Assembly: GCA_003249255.1 (NCBI GenBank)
Contig: QKJP01000048.1
Span: forward strand, 372,001-436,000
Direction: 5' to 3'
Length of the DNA: 64,000 nt
Source of the DNA: Bacteroidales bacterium
GTDB lineage: Bacteria > Bacteroidota > Bacteroidia > Bacteroidales > Marinilabiliaceae
How positions within the stretch are numbered: the stretch's first letter is position 1; the number at the start of each line of letters is the position of its first letter. The position numbers and the translations under genes were made by a program. The notes beneath the pieces are model-generated. The model searched no databases. It was not told the origin of the DNA and worked only from the letters and a program-made list of their open reading frames with translations. Positions 37,226-46,311 of this stretch are shown here, in pieces.

Positions 37226-37648
37226 TTAGCCTTGTTGTACAGTAAGTTTTCGACTTCCATCAGGTAATTCTTCGAATATCAAGTCTATTCTATTAGCCGG
37301 CAATATCGAGTCAATTTTCTCAGGCCATTCAATTAAACATAAATTTCCTGAGTAAAAATAATCTTCATAACCCATATCATACGCTTCTTCAACGTTCTTC
37401 AAACGGTAAAAATCAAAATGATAGATTTTTTCTGCTTGAGCAGTTTCATATTCATTTACAATCGCAAAACTTGGACTGTTTACAGTATCATTAACTTGCA
37501 GAACCTCACAAAGGGCTTTCACAAAAGTTGTTTTCCCCACACCCATAGGCCCATACAAAGCAATCACCTGATGCGGACCAAGTTCATTTAAAAAGTCTTT
37601 TGCAACTTGATTAATCTGCTCTAAGGATTGTATCTTAAAAGTATTCAT
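37226..37648 (-). CDS. tsaE: tRNA threonylcarbamoyladenosine synthesis ATPase TsaE
   Basis: TsaE is the P-loop ATPase that supports the TsaB-TsaD complex in making t6A37 of ANN-reading tRNAs. The 140-residue protein has the Walker A GPMGVGKTTFVKAL (about 34-47), the switch-like block SPSFAIVNEYE, HFDFYRLKNVEEAYDMGYEDYF, and the Walker B-like LCLIEWPEKI. It starts 20 nt after porX on the same strand, so it is probably in the porW-porX transcript. Confidence 0.95.
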   Translation of the reverse strand: MNTFKIQSLEQINQVAKDFLNELGPHQVIALYGPMGVGKTTFVKALCEVLQVNDTVNSPSFAIVNEYETAQAEKIYHFDFYRLKNVEEAYDMGYEDYFYSGNLCLIEWPEKIDSILPANRIDLIFEELPDGSRKLTVQQG

Positions 37649-37668
37649 CGTCTAAAAAAAACTAAAAA

Positions 37669-39228
37669 TTAAACTCCTTTACTCTTTAGGGTCACACAGG
37701 GTATAATCATCTCTTCTAATGAAATTCCACCGTGCTGAAAAGTATCTTTGTAATAATTTGCGTAATGATGATAATTGTTCGGGTAAGCAAAAAAATCGTA
37801 ATTTTTCGCAAAAATATAAGTTGAAGAAACATTTACCTTTGGCAAAAAGGCTTGTTCAGGGCGTTTCACTTCAAATACTTCTTTTGAATTGTATGACAAA
37901 CTCTTCCCTTGCTTATAACGCAAGTTGGTGTTTACATTTTTATCACCAAGAACTTTAATTGGATGTTGAACTCTAACGGTTCCATGATCGGTTGTTAAAA
38001 CAACTTTCACATTTTCATTTCTCAATTTTTGAAGAAGAACTTTTAAGGAGGAATGATTGTACCAGGAAAGTGTTAAAGAGCGGTACGCAGCTTCATCTTT
38101 TGCCAATTCTTTAATCATCTTCATATCCGTTCTGGCATGAGAAAGCATATCAACAAAATTAAAAACAATGGCATTTAAATCATTGTTCATCATGTGATGA
38201 AATCCGTCAAGCAAACGCTTTCCACTTTCAACATCAGTTATTTTTGAATAGCTGTATTTTACCTTTTCTCTAAACCGCTCAAAAAAAGTTCCGATGAGCT
38301 CTGCTTCGTATTTATTTTTGCCATCCTCACTACCTTCATCTACCCAATATTGTGGAAACATTTCTTTTATTTGTTGTGGAAGCAAACCCGAAAATATTGC
38401 ATTTCGTGCATATTGAGTAGCTGTTGGTAAAACGCTATAATAAAGTGTATCATCTTCGATTTGAAAATCATTAAAAACCTCTTTCTTAATAACTTCCCAC
38501 TGATCATATCTAAAATTATCAATCACAATAAGGAACACCTTCTCTCCACTTTTTAAGAGCGGCAACACTTTATTCTTCATCAATTGATGAGACATCAATG
38601 GAGCATCTTCCGAATTATTTAACCAATTCAGGTAATTTTTACTGATAAAGCGATAAAATGAATTATTAGCATCCGTTTTTTGCATCCTAAGCATTTCATC
38701 CATTGCTCCATCTCCCTCCTCAAGCTTGATTTCCCAATGAATCAGCTTCTTATAAGTGTCTGCCCAATTTTGAGCTGAAAAGGAATCGTTAATTTGTAAT
38801 GTTATTTGTCCAAACTGGGATTGATAGGCGCTGGTGGTGGCCTTAGTTATCAATTCTTTGGTTTGAACATTTTTTTTGATCGATAAGAGGATTTGACGGG
38901 GATTAACAGGTTTAATCAGATAATCGGCAATCTTACTTCCAATTGCCTGCTCCATAATATCCTCTTCTTCACTCTTGGTAATCATCACTACCGGAATTTC
39001 AGAGCGACTTTCTTTTATTTTCGTAAGTGTCTCTAATCCTGAAAGCCCAGGCATATTCTCATCTAAAAACACCAAATCGTATGGAGATTCCTCAATCATT
39101 TCAAGAGCATCCTGACCATTGGTTGCTGTATCTACCCGATAACCTTTGGTGGTTAAAAAAAGGATATGGGCTTTCAAATGATCAATTTCATCATCAACCC
39201 ATAAAATATTGATATTTTGCTCTTCCAT
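37669..39228 (-). CDS. porX: PorX: response regulator with PglZ phosphatase domain (T9SS regulator)
   Basis: PorX joins an N-terminal receiver domain (about 1-125; phosphoacceptor Asp56 in LVFLDENMPG, Lys in DYLIKPVNP) to a helical linker and a C-terminal PglZ domain of the alkaline phosphatase superfamily (about 200-519). Metal and catalytic residues expected in that domain are visible: Asp in VIDNFRYDQW, Thr in SVLPTATQYARN, Asp-His in LTTDHGTVRVQHP, and His in TFQHGGISLEEMI. In Porphyromonas and Flavobacterium PorX is phosphorylated, acts with PorY and the ECF factor SigP, and is required for T9SS function. The structure shows a zinc-dependent nucleotide phosphodiesterase. It lies directly after porW, with a 6-nt gap. 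Confidence 0.93.
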   Translation of the reverse strand: MEEQNINILWVDDEIDHLKAHILFLTTKGYRVDTATNGQDALEMIEESPYDLVFLDENMPGLSGLETLTKIKESRSEIPVVMITKSEEEDIMEQAIGSKIADYLIKPVNPRQILLSIKKNVQTKELITKATTSAYQSQFGQITLQINDSFSAQNWADTYKKLIHWEIKLEEGDGAMDEMLRMQKTDANNSFYRFISKNYLNWLNNSEDAPLMSHQLMKNKVLPLLKSGEKVFLIVIDNFRYDQWEVIKKEVFNDFQIEDDTLYYSVLPTATQYARNAIFSGLLPQQIKEMFPQYWVDEGSEDGKNKYEAELIGTFFERFREKVKYSYSKITDVESGKRLLDGFHHMMNNDLNAIVFNFVDMLSHARTDMKMIKELAKDEAAYRSLTLSWYNHSSLKVLLQKLRNENVKVVLTTDHGTVRVQHPIKVLGDKNVNTNLRYKQGKSLSYNSKEVFEVKRPEQAFLPKVNVSSTYIFAKNYDFFAYPNNYHHYANYYKDTFQHGGISLEEMIIPCVTLKSKGV

Positions 39229-39234
39229 AACGAT

Positions 39235-42200
39235 CTAGTAATTTGTTTTATAGAACTCATCATAACTCTCAAGCTTAGGATCTACCTTAAGCTCTTCGTT
39301 GTTCTTATCAGATACCGACCACAAGTAATGCTCTTTCCGAATAAAATCTCGATTTAAAAACGCTTTGGTATTGATATCTTTTATAAAAAGAGAGGCCTCG
39401 GCGGCATCTTTAAACCCGCTCACTTCAATTAATTTATGACTAGTTCCCAAATCGGACAACGCAACTTTAACACCTTCTTTTAAATTTAACTTGGCATAAT
39501 TCGTGTAAACAGTCGCTAGTCGGTTAAAATCCATCCGAGTATTACGGATGGCTAATAAAACAGAATGAGGTGCTGTTTTATTCAATTCATAACTTACGAC
39601 TTCTTGATTTTCGGCAACTTCTTCTTGTTCGATTGGCTCTTCAACAGCAACAGTTTCTTTCGCTTCAACTCCATCAGCTTTAACATCTTCTACTACAGTA
39701 ATTGCACCTTTTTGTTCAACCTCATCTACGCTATTATGTTCTTCTGTGGCAACATTCTCAACCACTAAGTTTTTTTCAGACTCTGAAATCTGACTTTGAT
39801 CTTTTTCTAACTCCTCAGTTCCTTCAAAGGTTTCTGATTCAGGAGCTACAGAATCTTGAACAGGTTGTTCTTCCACTGGTCTTACAGATGAAGGTTCTAT
39901 ATTACGCTTTTCGTCAGCATTTGCTTCGGGTTGCCCTTCCTTAGTCACTTTTTCAAGTTCTTTTTTGTCCACTATTGACAAATAGTATTTATTAAAAAAC
40001 TCGATATACTCTTCGATTAATCCTGACAAGTAGAATTTACTCTCGTTTGATTTTGAGATTACAAAAACATCTCTTGTTGTTATTTGATCGAAATTAAAGA
40101 AACCAGGATTTTCTCTTAACGAATAATAATAATCCATTGCTTCAGTCCTATTCTTAAATCCTGAAACGATTAAAACGTTTTTCCCATTGATTAATCGTTT
40201 TTGTGAAATTTCAAAATCGCTTAATAAGAACCTTGAGAAATTATAATCTGCTACATTATAAATAGCCCTATTCATATAATCACGATCGATTCCCATGACA
40301 ACCAATGAATATGCTTCTTTCTCGACGTATACGAAGCCAAGTTCTGAAACCTCAACGCCCCCATCTTTTACACCATTAACTTGTTGCTGAGCAAGCTGAG
40401 CATCTTTAGGTAGAGAAGAGAAAGTACCTCCTGGAACAGGTTCTTTTCCGGCGGCTAACTGATCTAGCAAGGCTTGTGCCAAAACTATTTCTTGCTTACC
40501 TGTAGCACGCTCTATGATCGCCTCTAAATCAGCTTTAAACAAGGCGGCATTACCTTTCTTACCATAAGAAAGAGCCCTTAACAATTGATATTTATTGATC
40601 AATTCCTTTTGAGTGCCTTCAGAAATAACCGGTGTGGCTTTTGAAAGCACCTCATCAAATTTTCCAAACAAGAAGTTATCATAAGTTTCTTCATAAGCTA
40701 ACTCACGAGCTTTTTTCTCGGCCTCAAGCTTTGTAAAGAAATCCGGATCATTTAAATAAGCCACAAACTGACTATCTGGAAATTCAGATTCTAATTTCTT
40801 GCGGGTAACAGCCATACCTGCTTCATCGCCATTTAATCGATAGGCTGTATATAAACCAACCAAGGCTGCTTCTCGTGATTCTGCTTTAGGATAACGGCTT
40901 AACAATTCATTAAATGTTTCAATGGCTCGAGAGTAATTTTCCAATCGATTATTAAACAACAAACCAACTTCCATTAAGGCATTCTCAATTAATAAATCAG
41001 ATGCAATGCGAGCTTCCGGTGAAGATGGAATTCCAGCCAATAATTCATCTCGAGTAGGTATTCCGTCTGATGATTTTTTAGTTGCAGATTCCCCAACAGC
41101 TAATTGATCCACGGAGGTTGAATCGCCTTCCGCAGGTTCACCGTTCTCTGATGCAAACGGATCTCCAGGTAAACCGAATGTTTCTTCTTCAATGAGCTTA
41201 CTCTTATTTTTACGTCGCCAATTATCTTCTAACTTTCGTCGTCCCCATTTGCGCATGAACTCAGACTTACCCATACCCATGGCTGAAGGATTGTAGAAAT
41301 ACCATTTGCCGGATTGGGTGCTGTTCATATTATTTGAAAAAGCACCACCCGGATTGTTCATATTAAACAGAAAATCATCTTCTTGAGCTTGTCTTTTCTC
41401 TTCTTCCAACCGCTCCTTTTCTTCTTTCTTTTTCTCAATGAACTCATCTAAATAAGCTAACAAGACAGGTTCACTCATATCTGCCAGACGCTGCAAACTA
41501 TCCTGCTCTTCTACAACTGCAGTTTGGCTTACCAAAATATCCAGACTTGCATGTTTTTCAACCACTTCATCGTAGCCTTCTATATCATCGTAGACATATA
41601 CTAAAGCACTATCGTAGTTTAGAAATGCTTTCTCATACTCTTTTTGAGCGTAATAGATTTTTCCTAATTCAATAAAAGAAAGTCCTTTTTGATTATCATC
41701 ACTTACACTTGACTCAACTGACTTTTCAAATTTCTCAATGGCCTGAGGAATATCTTCTTGATTTAACCATACTTTCCCGTAAGCATAATAAACACGATCC
41801 AGATATTCTTTATTCTTTTTATCTCGAATAAGCTTATTCAACAATTTTTGGACTTCTGCTAAATTAGCACTATCAAATGCGATAGATGCCTGATTGACTT
41901 TAGCGTTAAAGGTCATTTCATAGATAGGACTTTTTTTAGCGACTATGGCAAATAATTCAGAAGCCTCTGCTTTTCTATCATTATGAGCATATAACTGAGC
42001 CAAGATATATTGGTAACGCAAGCGTATTAAACGTTTATTTGTTCCTACGATTGCTTTCTCCAAATAAGGTATGGCGTCAACCAGCTTATTTTGAGCCAGC
42101 ATTAAATTGGCATAGACTGCCATATAATTACCATATAAAGATTCGGGAGCCGTACCTGCTAAATCATAGCTTTCAAAAGCTGCTTGGGCGCCAACGTAAT

Positions 42201-42735
42201 CTCCCATTTCAGTATAAGCCCTTGCAATCCAAATTAACGCTTGATACATTGCCGGTTTATTCGGATACTCACGCACAACAAACTGCATGGTTCTTATACC
42301 TGCCAGGAACTCATGCTTTATGATTTGAGATTTTCCTATCAACAAATAGGCATCATCTACATAAGCGTTAAATTCTTTTTGATTATAAAAATCAGGTTTT
42401 GTCTCTTTTAGTTTTTTATTTTTAGGTTTTACCGTGATCGAATGCCTATCAATTAGCTTACTCCCTTTTTCAATTGCTCTATCCATATCCCCGATTGCAA
42501 CTGTAACAGCTTCGGGATCAGAAGATTCAAACATCGGAAGAATTTCCATGTAATTATTTTTATAATTTTCACGGATCGCTTTTTCTCCTATTTCAAAACT
42601 TTCCTTCCCATTGTAATAGACATTGTAATATGCAGTGAGATTATGATAGTTACGTCTAAGCCAGGTATTCTTTTTGGTTGAACAACCTAAGACAATAAAT
42701 AAGATGGCGGTGATGGTAATATTTCGTATGCTCAT
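39235..42735 (-). CDS. porW: PorW/SprE-family TPR lipoprotein (T9SS component)
   Basis: This 1166-residue protein has a lipoprotein signal (lipobox VLGC, Cys18) and a long TPR solenoid (about 60-420 and 550-760, for example ALIWIARAYTEMGDYVGAQAAFESY and AIETFNELLSRYPKA). A charged Lys/Glu-rich coil lies near 445-470. Repeated SPOR-like segments fill the C-terminal part, with an acidic low-complexity linker at about 930-1045. The N-terminal block TWLRRNYHNLTAYYNVYYNGKESFE is characteristic of SprE/PorW. This periplasmic lipoprotein is needed for T9SS secretion, and for gliding in motile relatives. It is first in a group with porX, which places structural and regulatory T9SS parts in one transcript. 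Confidence 0.9.
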   Translation of the reverse strand: MSIRNITITAILFIVLGCSTKKNTWLRRNYHNLTAYYNVYYNGKESFEIGEKAIRENYKNNYMEILPMFESSDPEAVTVAIGDMDRAIEKGSKLIDRHSITVKPKNKKLKETKPDFYNQKEFNAYVDDAYLLIGKSQIIKHEFLAGIRTMQFVVREYPNKPAMYQALIWIARAYTEMGDYVGAQAAFESYDLAGTAPESLYGNYMAVYANLMLAQNKLVDAIPYLEKAIVGTNKRLIRLRYQYILAQLYAHNDRKAEASELFAIVAKKSPIYEMTFNAKVNQASIAFDSANLAEVQKLLNKLIRDKKNKEYLDRVYYAYGKVWLNQEDIPQAIEKFEKSVESSVSDDNQKGLSFIELGKIYYAQKEYEKAFLNYDSALVYVYDDIEGYDEVVEKHASLDILVSQTAVVEEQDSLQRLADMSEPVLLAYLDEFIEKKKEEKERLEEEKRQAQEDDFLFNMNNPGGAFSNNMNSTQSGKWYFYNPSAMGMGKSEFMRKWGRRKLEDNWRRKNKSKLIEEETFGLPGDPFASENGEPAEGDSTSVDQLAVGESATKKSSDGIPTRDELLAGIPSSPEARIASDLLIENALMEVGLLFNNRLENYSRAIETFNELLSRYPKAESREAALVGLYTAYRLNGDEAGMAVTRKKLESEFPDSQFVAYLNDPDFFTKLEAEKKARELAYEETYDNFLFGKFDEVLSKATPVISEGTQKELINKYQLLRALSYGKKGNAALFKADLEAIIERATGKQEIVLAQALLDQLAAGKEPVPGGTFSSLPKDAQLAQQQVNGVKDGGVEVSELGFVYVEKEAYSLVVMGIDRDYMNRAIYNVADYNFSRFLLSDFEISQKRLINGKNVLIVSGFKNRTEAMDYYYSLRENPGFFNFDQITTRDVFVISKSNESKFYLSGLIEEYIEFFNKYYLSIVDKKELEKVTKEGQPEANADEKRNIEPSSVRPVEEQPVQDSVAPESETFEGTEELEKDQSQISESEKNLVVENVATEEHNSVDEVEQKGAITVVEDVKADGVEAKETVAVEEPIEQEEVAENQEVVSYELNKTAPHSVLLAIRNTRMDFNRLATVYTNYAKLNLKEGVKVALSDLGTSHKLIEVSGFKDAAEASLFIKDINTKAFLNRDFIRKEHYLWSVSDKNNEELKVDPKLESYDEFYKTNY

Positions 42736-42781
42736 GTAGCAGTTAGAATTCTTTATCTGATTTTAATAAACTTAATTTTGG

Positions 42782-42810
42782 CAAAAATATTTCATTATTG
42801 CACAAAAATA
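42782..42810 (-). promoter_or_regulatory. Possible promoter elements upstream of porW
   Basis: Two copies of minus-strand TATTTTTG, matching TAnnTTTG, lie at 42782-42789 and 42803-42810, 21 nt apart. Neither has a well-spaced TTTG at -33, so this is weak support for a porW promoter. Confidence 0.28.
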
Positions 42811-42939
42811 GCTTTTGAGTTTAAAACAATTTTTAAATTTATCATTTATCTTCCATTTACTGTATTTTTTATGAACTAACTTACGTTTTGTTTCCCAATT
42901 ACAGCATTTGCCATTTTTATTACATAAAGAAAATGAATA

Positions 42940-44292
42940 ATGAAAATACACGTTGTAGAGGATGACCGTGTTTTTAACAAATTAATTGAAAAAACATTAG
43001 TCCTAAATCCAGACTTTCATGTTTCCTCTTTTTTCAAAGGCAAAGACTTCATCCCGCACCTTGATGAATCACCTGATGTTGTAACTCTTGACTTAGGCCT
43101 ACCCGACATCGCAGGTGATGACCTTTTAAAACACATTAGAAAATTCTCCCCGGAGACGGATGTGATAATTATTTCGGGACAAGACGATATTTCAACGGCT
43201 GTTACCTTATTAAAAGAAGGCGCTTACGATTACATCACAAAAGATCAAAACATTAAAGAACGACTTCTTCATAGCATTAACAATCTATACAAGCAAAAAT
43301 CTTTAAAGAAAGAGTTAGTCCAACTTAAATCAGAAATTTCAGACAAATACACCTTTAACAATGCCATTATAGGAGAAAGTAATGCGATTAAAAGCATTTT
43401 CTCGCTCATTAACAAAGCAATTAAAGTGCCTAACATTAACGTTTCTATCTACGGAGAAACCGGTACCGGAAAAGAATTGGTTGCCAAAACCATTCATTAT
43501 AATTCTGATCGAAAAAACAAAGCATTTATTGCTGTAAACATGGGAGCTATTCCAAAAGATCTAATCGAAAGTGAACTTTTTGGGCATGAAAAAGGAGCCT
43601 TTACCGGTGCCATTAATACACAAAAAGGTAAATTTGAAGAAGCAGAAGGTGGAACTATATTTTTGGATGAAATTGGCGAAATGGATTTAAACCTTCAAGT
43701 AAAACTCCTTCGAGTACTTCAAGAACGTGAAATTACCAGAGTTGGAAGTAGCAAGGCCATTAAAACCAACATCCGAATTATCACTGCCACTAACAAAGAC
43801 TTATCTGAAGAAGTACAAAAAGGCACCTTTCGGGAAGATTTGTATTTCCGCCTGCTGGGTCTTCCCATACACTTACCCCCTTTAAAAGACAGAGATAAAG
43901 ATTGCATTTTATTAAGCCATTTTTTTCTGAAAAATTTCTGTAAGGATAACCACCTAAATAACATCAAACTCTCTTCCGGAGCTAAAAAGAAAATCCTAAA
44001 ATACCAATTTCCAGGAAACATCAGAGAATTAAAGGCAATGGTAGAACTTGGAGCTGTACTCACTGATTCAGATACCATTGAAGAAGAACACATTATTTTT
44101 CAAAACAACATTGAAGAATTCAATTTTTTATCAGAAGATTTAACCCTAAAAGATTACACTGAAAAAATCATCAAATTATATCTTCAAAAATACGATAACA
44201 ATGTATTGCTGGTTGCAAAAAAACTTAGTATCGGAAAGTCTACCATCTACAACTTAATAAAAAAAGCAAAAGAAACTTCGAATTATTTTTAA
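42940..44292 (+). CDS. NtrC-family sigma54-dependent response regulator
   Basis: This 450-residue activator has a receiver domain (about 1-120, phosphoacceptor Asp51 in VVTLDLGLPD), an AAA+ domain (about 140-375) and a C-terminal Fis-type helix-turn-helix (about 410-450, NVLLVAKKLSIGKSTIYNLI). The AAA+ domain shows Walker A GETGTGKE (172-179), the sigma54-contact loop GAFTGA (219-224), Walker B GGTIFLDEIGEM and an arginine-finger region (FREDLYFRL). It should therefore remodel sigma54 RNA polymerase when phosphorylated. It is divergent from porW, with a 204-nt shared upstream region, and no kinase is adjacent. A consensus sigma54 promoter is found at 55986. Confidence 0.93.
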   Translation: MKIHVVEDDRVFNKLIEKTLVLNPDFHVSSFFKGKDFIPHLDESPDVVTLDLGLPDIAGDDLLKHIRKFSPETDVIIISGQDDISTAVTLLKEGAYDYITKDQNIKERLLHSINNLYKQKSLKKELVQLKSEISDKYTFNNAIIGESNAIKSIFSLINKAIKVPNINVSIYGETGTGKELVAKTIHYNSDRKNKAFIAVNMGAIPKDLIESELFGHEKGAFTGAINTQKGKFEEAEGGTIFLDEIGEMDLNLQVKLLRVLQEREITRVGSSKAIKTNIRIITATNKDLSEEVQKGTFREDLYFRLLGLPIHLPPLKDRDKDCILLSHFFLKNFCKDNHLNNIKLSSGAKKKILKYQFPGNIRELKAMVELGAVLTDSDTIEEEHIIFQNNIEEFNFLSEDLTLKDYTEKIIKLYLQKYDNNVLLVAKKLSIGKSTIYNLIKKAKETSNYF

Positions 44293-44328
44293 CTCTACGC
44301 TCAAAAAGCTGAACTTAAAAAACAATGT

Positions 44329-44360
44329 AAAAAAAACCCGCACCATCTTTGGGATACGGG
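44329..44360 (-). terminator. Terminator downstream of the NifU-like gene
   Basis: Read on the minus strand, CCCG pairs with CGGG, with an inner CCA/TGG pairing, and eight Ts follow. The outer stem is short, but the GC content and U-run support termination of the mrp-nifU unit. Confidence 0.55.
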
Positions 44361-44402
44361 CTTAATTCTTTATGGGAATTGAACATTACTGCGTCAGGAA
44401 TT

Positions 44403-44639
44403 TTAAACTGCGATCACCTCAATCACTTCAGGTACGCTTTGCTTTATTGCCGTCTCAACACCACCTTTTAGCGTTTGTAAACTCAATGGACAGAAATGGC
44501 AAGCTCCTTCCAACTTTACTTTCACTACCATATCATCGGTAAGCTCTACAAAAGAAATATCTCCTCCATCTGCATTTAAAAAAGGACGAATTGTTGCTAA
44601 AGCCTCTTCAATATTCCGGATAAGATTTTCTTTCTGCAT
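44403..44639 (-). CDS. NifU C-terminal-domain iron-sulfur scaffold protein
   Basis: This 78-residue protein corresponds to the NifU C-terminal domain alone. The cluster-binding CxxC is in GACHFCPLSLQTLKGGVETAI (about 50-70), and the N-terminal block IRPFLNADGGDISFVEL is typical. It probably carries and passes iron-sulfur clusters. It starts 3 nt after the mrp gene, which encodes another cluster carrier, so the two work in one pathway. Confidence 0.92.
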   Translation of the reverse strand: MQKENLIRNIEEALATIRPFLNADGGDISFVELTDDMVVKVKLEGACHFCPLSLQTLKGGVETAIKQSVPEVIEVIAV

Positions 44640-44642
44640 GAT

Positions 44643-45749
44643 TTACTTTTTAATCTCAACAATTTTAGTTGCCGGCATGGCTAAATTTCTTTCATTTAAC
44701 TGCTCTACAACTTTAGTGGCCAATTCTGCAAAAGCCATTCCTATTATCGAATTTTGATTTAAAGCTGCCGGCTCTCCTTTATCTCCACCTTCTCGAATAC
44801 TTTGAACAATAGGAATCTCTCCTAACAATGGAACTTCAAGCTTAGCAGCCAATTCTTTACCACCATCTTTTCCGAAAATATAATATTTATTTTCCGGCAA
44901 TTCAGCAGGCGTAAACCACGCCATATTTTCGACCAAACCCAGTACAGGCACTTTAATGTTCTTACTATTAAACATACTAACACCCTTAATGGCATCTGCC
45001 AGAGCAACAGATTGGGGAGTGGTAACAATTAAGGCGCCACTGATACTTACAGTTTGCACCAATGTTAAATGAATATCGCTTGTACCCGGCGGTAAATCAA
45101 TCAACAAGTAATCCAGCTCGCCCCAGTTTCCATCATTTACCAGTTGCTTAATGGCATTGGTAGCCATTGCACCTCTCCAAATTAAAGCATCTGCAGGATC
45201 TACAAAATACCCGATACTTAGCATTTTTACGCCATATTTCTCAACCGGAATAATACGGTCTTTTCCATCGATTTTTTCTAAAACCGGACGAGCATCTTCT
45301 GTATGAAACATTATTGGAACAGAAGGTCCAAAAATATCTGCATCCAATAAACCAACCGAATAACCGGCCTGCGCTAATGCAACAGCTAAATTAGAGGTCA
45401 CTGTTGACTTTCCTACACCTCCTTTTCCGGAAGCTACAGCAATAATATTTTTAACCTGAGGTAAAGCTTTTTCTTCTTTTGGCTTTGCTTTTGGAGTGAC
45501 TTTTATGTAAATGTTTCCATCTATTTGAACATCCTCCCCCACATAGGTTTTAATGGCCTTGGCACAAGCGTTTTTAAGAGATGAAATCATTGGATCGTTC
45601 GCTCGCTCAAAAATTAAACTAAAGCTTATTCTCTGACCATCAATACGAATATCATCTTCGACCATTCCCAGCGAAACAATATCTTTCCCTTTGCCGGGAT
45701 GAACCACATGCTTTAAAGCATCAATGACTAAATTAGGATAATATGCCAT
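44643..45749 (-). CDS. mrp: Mrp/NBP35 family iron-sulfur carrier ATPase
   Basis: This 368-residue protein has an N-terminal DUF59/MIP18-like domain (about 1-85) and a P-loop ATPase domain. The deviant Walker A VASGKGGVGKSTVTSNLAVALA is at about 106-127, the LLDADIFGPSVP block at about 133-144, and LLIDLPPGTSDIH at about 210. The Cys pair that many members use to hold a cluster is not obvious in the C-terminal region, so cluster binding is less certain here. It is coupled to the NifU-like gene by a 3-nt gap. Confidence 0.92.
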   Translation of the reverse strand: MAYYPNLVIDALKHVVHPGKGKDIVSLGMVEDDIRIDGQRISFSLIFERANDPMISSLKNACAKAIKTYVGEDVQIDGNIYIKVTPKAKPKEEKALPQVKNIIAVASGKGGVGKSTVTSNLAVALAQAGYSVGLLDADIFGPSVPIMFHTEDARPVLEKIDGKDRIIPVEKYGVKMLSIGYFVDPADALIWRGAMATNAIKQLVNDGNWGELDYLLIDLPPGTSDIHLTLVQTVSISGALIVTTPQSVALADAIKGVSMFNSKNIKVPVLGLVENMAWFTPAELPENKYYIFGKDGGKELAAKLEVPLLGEIPIVQSIREGGDKGEPAALNQNSIIGMAFAELATKVVEQLNERNLAMPATKIVEIKK

Positions 45750-45793
45750 TCCTATCTTTATTTAAACTGTTTAAAAACTAAAAGCAAAGCTAT

Positions 45794-45815
45794 AAAAAAA
45801 ACAGGAATCATCCTG
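45794..45815 (-). terminator. Terminator of the alkyltransferase-like gene
   Basis: Read on the minus strand, CAGGA pairs with TCCTG around a 4-nt loop and is followed by eight Ts, 8 nt beyond the stop. A minus-strand TAGCTTTG (45785-45792) just beyond it could be the -7 box of mrp. Confidence 0.6.
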
Positions 45816-45822
45816 CTTTAGT

Positions 45823-46152
45823 TCATGCTAACTCAATACATGGATCCCAGAAACAATGATCCATATCAGTTATTTGATTTCCGTCAATAAGAATACCTTC
45901 TTGAATTAATAATTCTTTCATGGTTCCAGTTCCGAAGAAATGTCTTTCACCGGTTAATAATCCGTTTCGATTTACAACCCGGTGAGCAGGAATATACGTT
46001 TCTGCTCCAACACTTTGATTTAAAGCCCATCCAACCATCCTGGCTCCTTGAGGAGAACCTAAGTATTTTGCAATGGCACAATAGGTGGTAATACGCCCCG
46101 GTGGAATTTGTGCTACAACGTCATAGACTCTTTTGTAAAAATCAGAACCCAA
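45823..46152 (-). CDS. Alkyltransferase-like (ATL) DNA-binding protein
   Basis: This 109-residue protein is the DNA-binding domain of the MGMT family with helix-turn-helix features (VVAQIPPGRITTYCAIAKYLGSPQGARMVGWAL). In true O6-alkylguanine transferases the motif is PCHR. Here it reads IPAHRVV, with Ala56 in place of the reactive Cys. That change is diagnostic of ATL proteins, which bind alkylated guanine without repairing it and flag it for nucleotide excision repair. It stands alone between mrp and trmB. Confidence 0.88.
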   Translation of the reverse strand: MGSDFYKRVYDVVAQIPPGRITTYCAIAKYLGSPQGARMVGWALNQSVGAETYIPAHRVVNRNGLLTGERHFFGTGTMKELLIQEGILIDGNQITDMDHCFWDPCIELA

Positions 46153-46311
46153 TATTCAATGTTTTATCGTCTCTTATTACCCGAACTAACATCAAAACCA
46201 ATAGTTACAGATCTTTAGCAGATGGAAAGATGAAAAAGTTTTCTGTAAAAAATGACTTAAAATTCGATCTTCGAACTTAATTACCCGGGAAAATATTTTT
46301 ATTCATCCAAA

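Noticed and set aside
42775-42815. TGGCAAAAATATTTC and TTGCAC near porW as a sigma54 promoter
   Set aside because: The TGGCA and TTGCA halves are much too far apart, without the required GG-N10-GC spacing.
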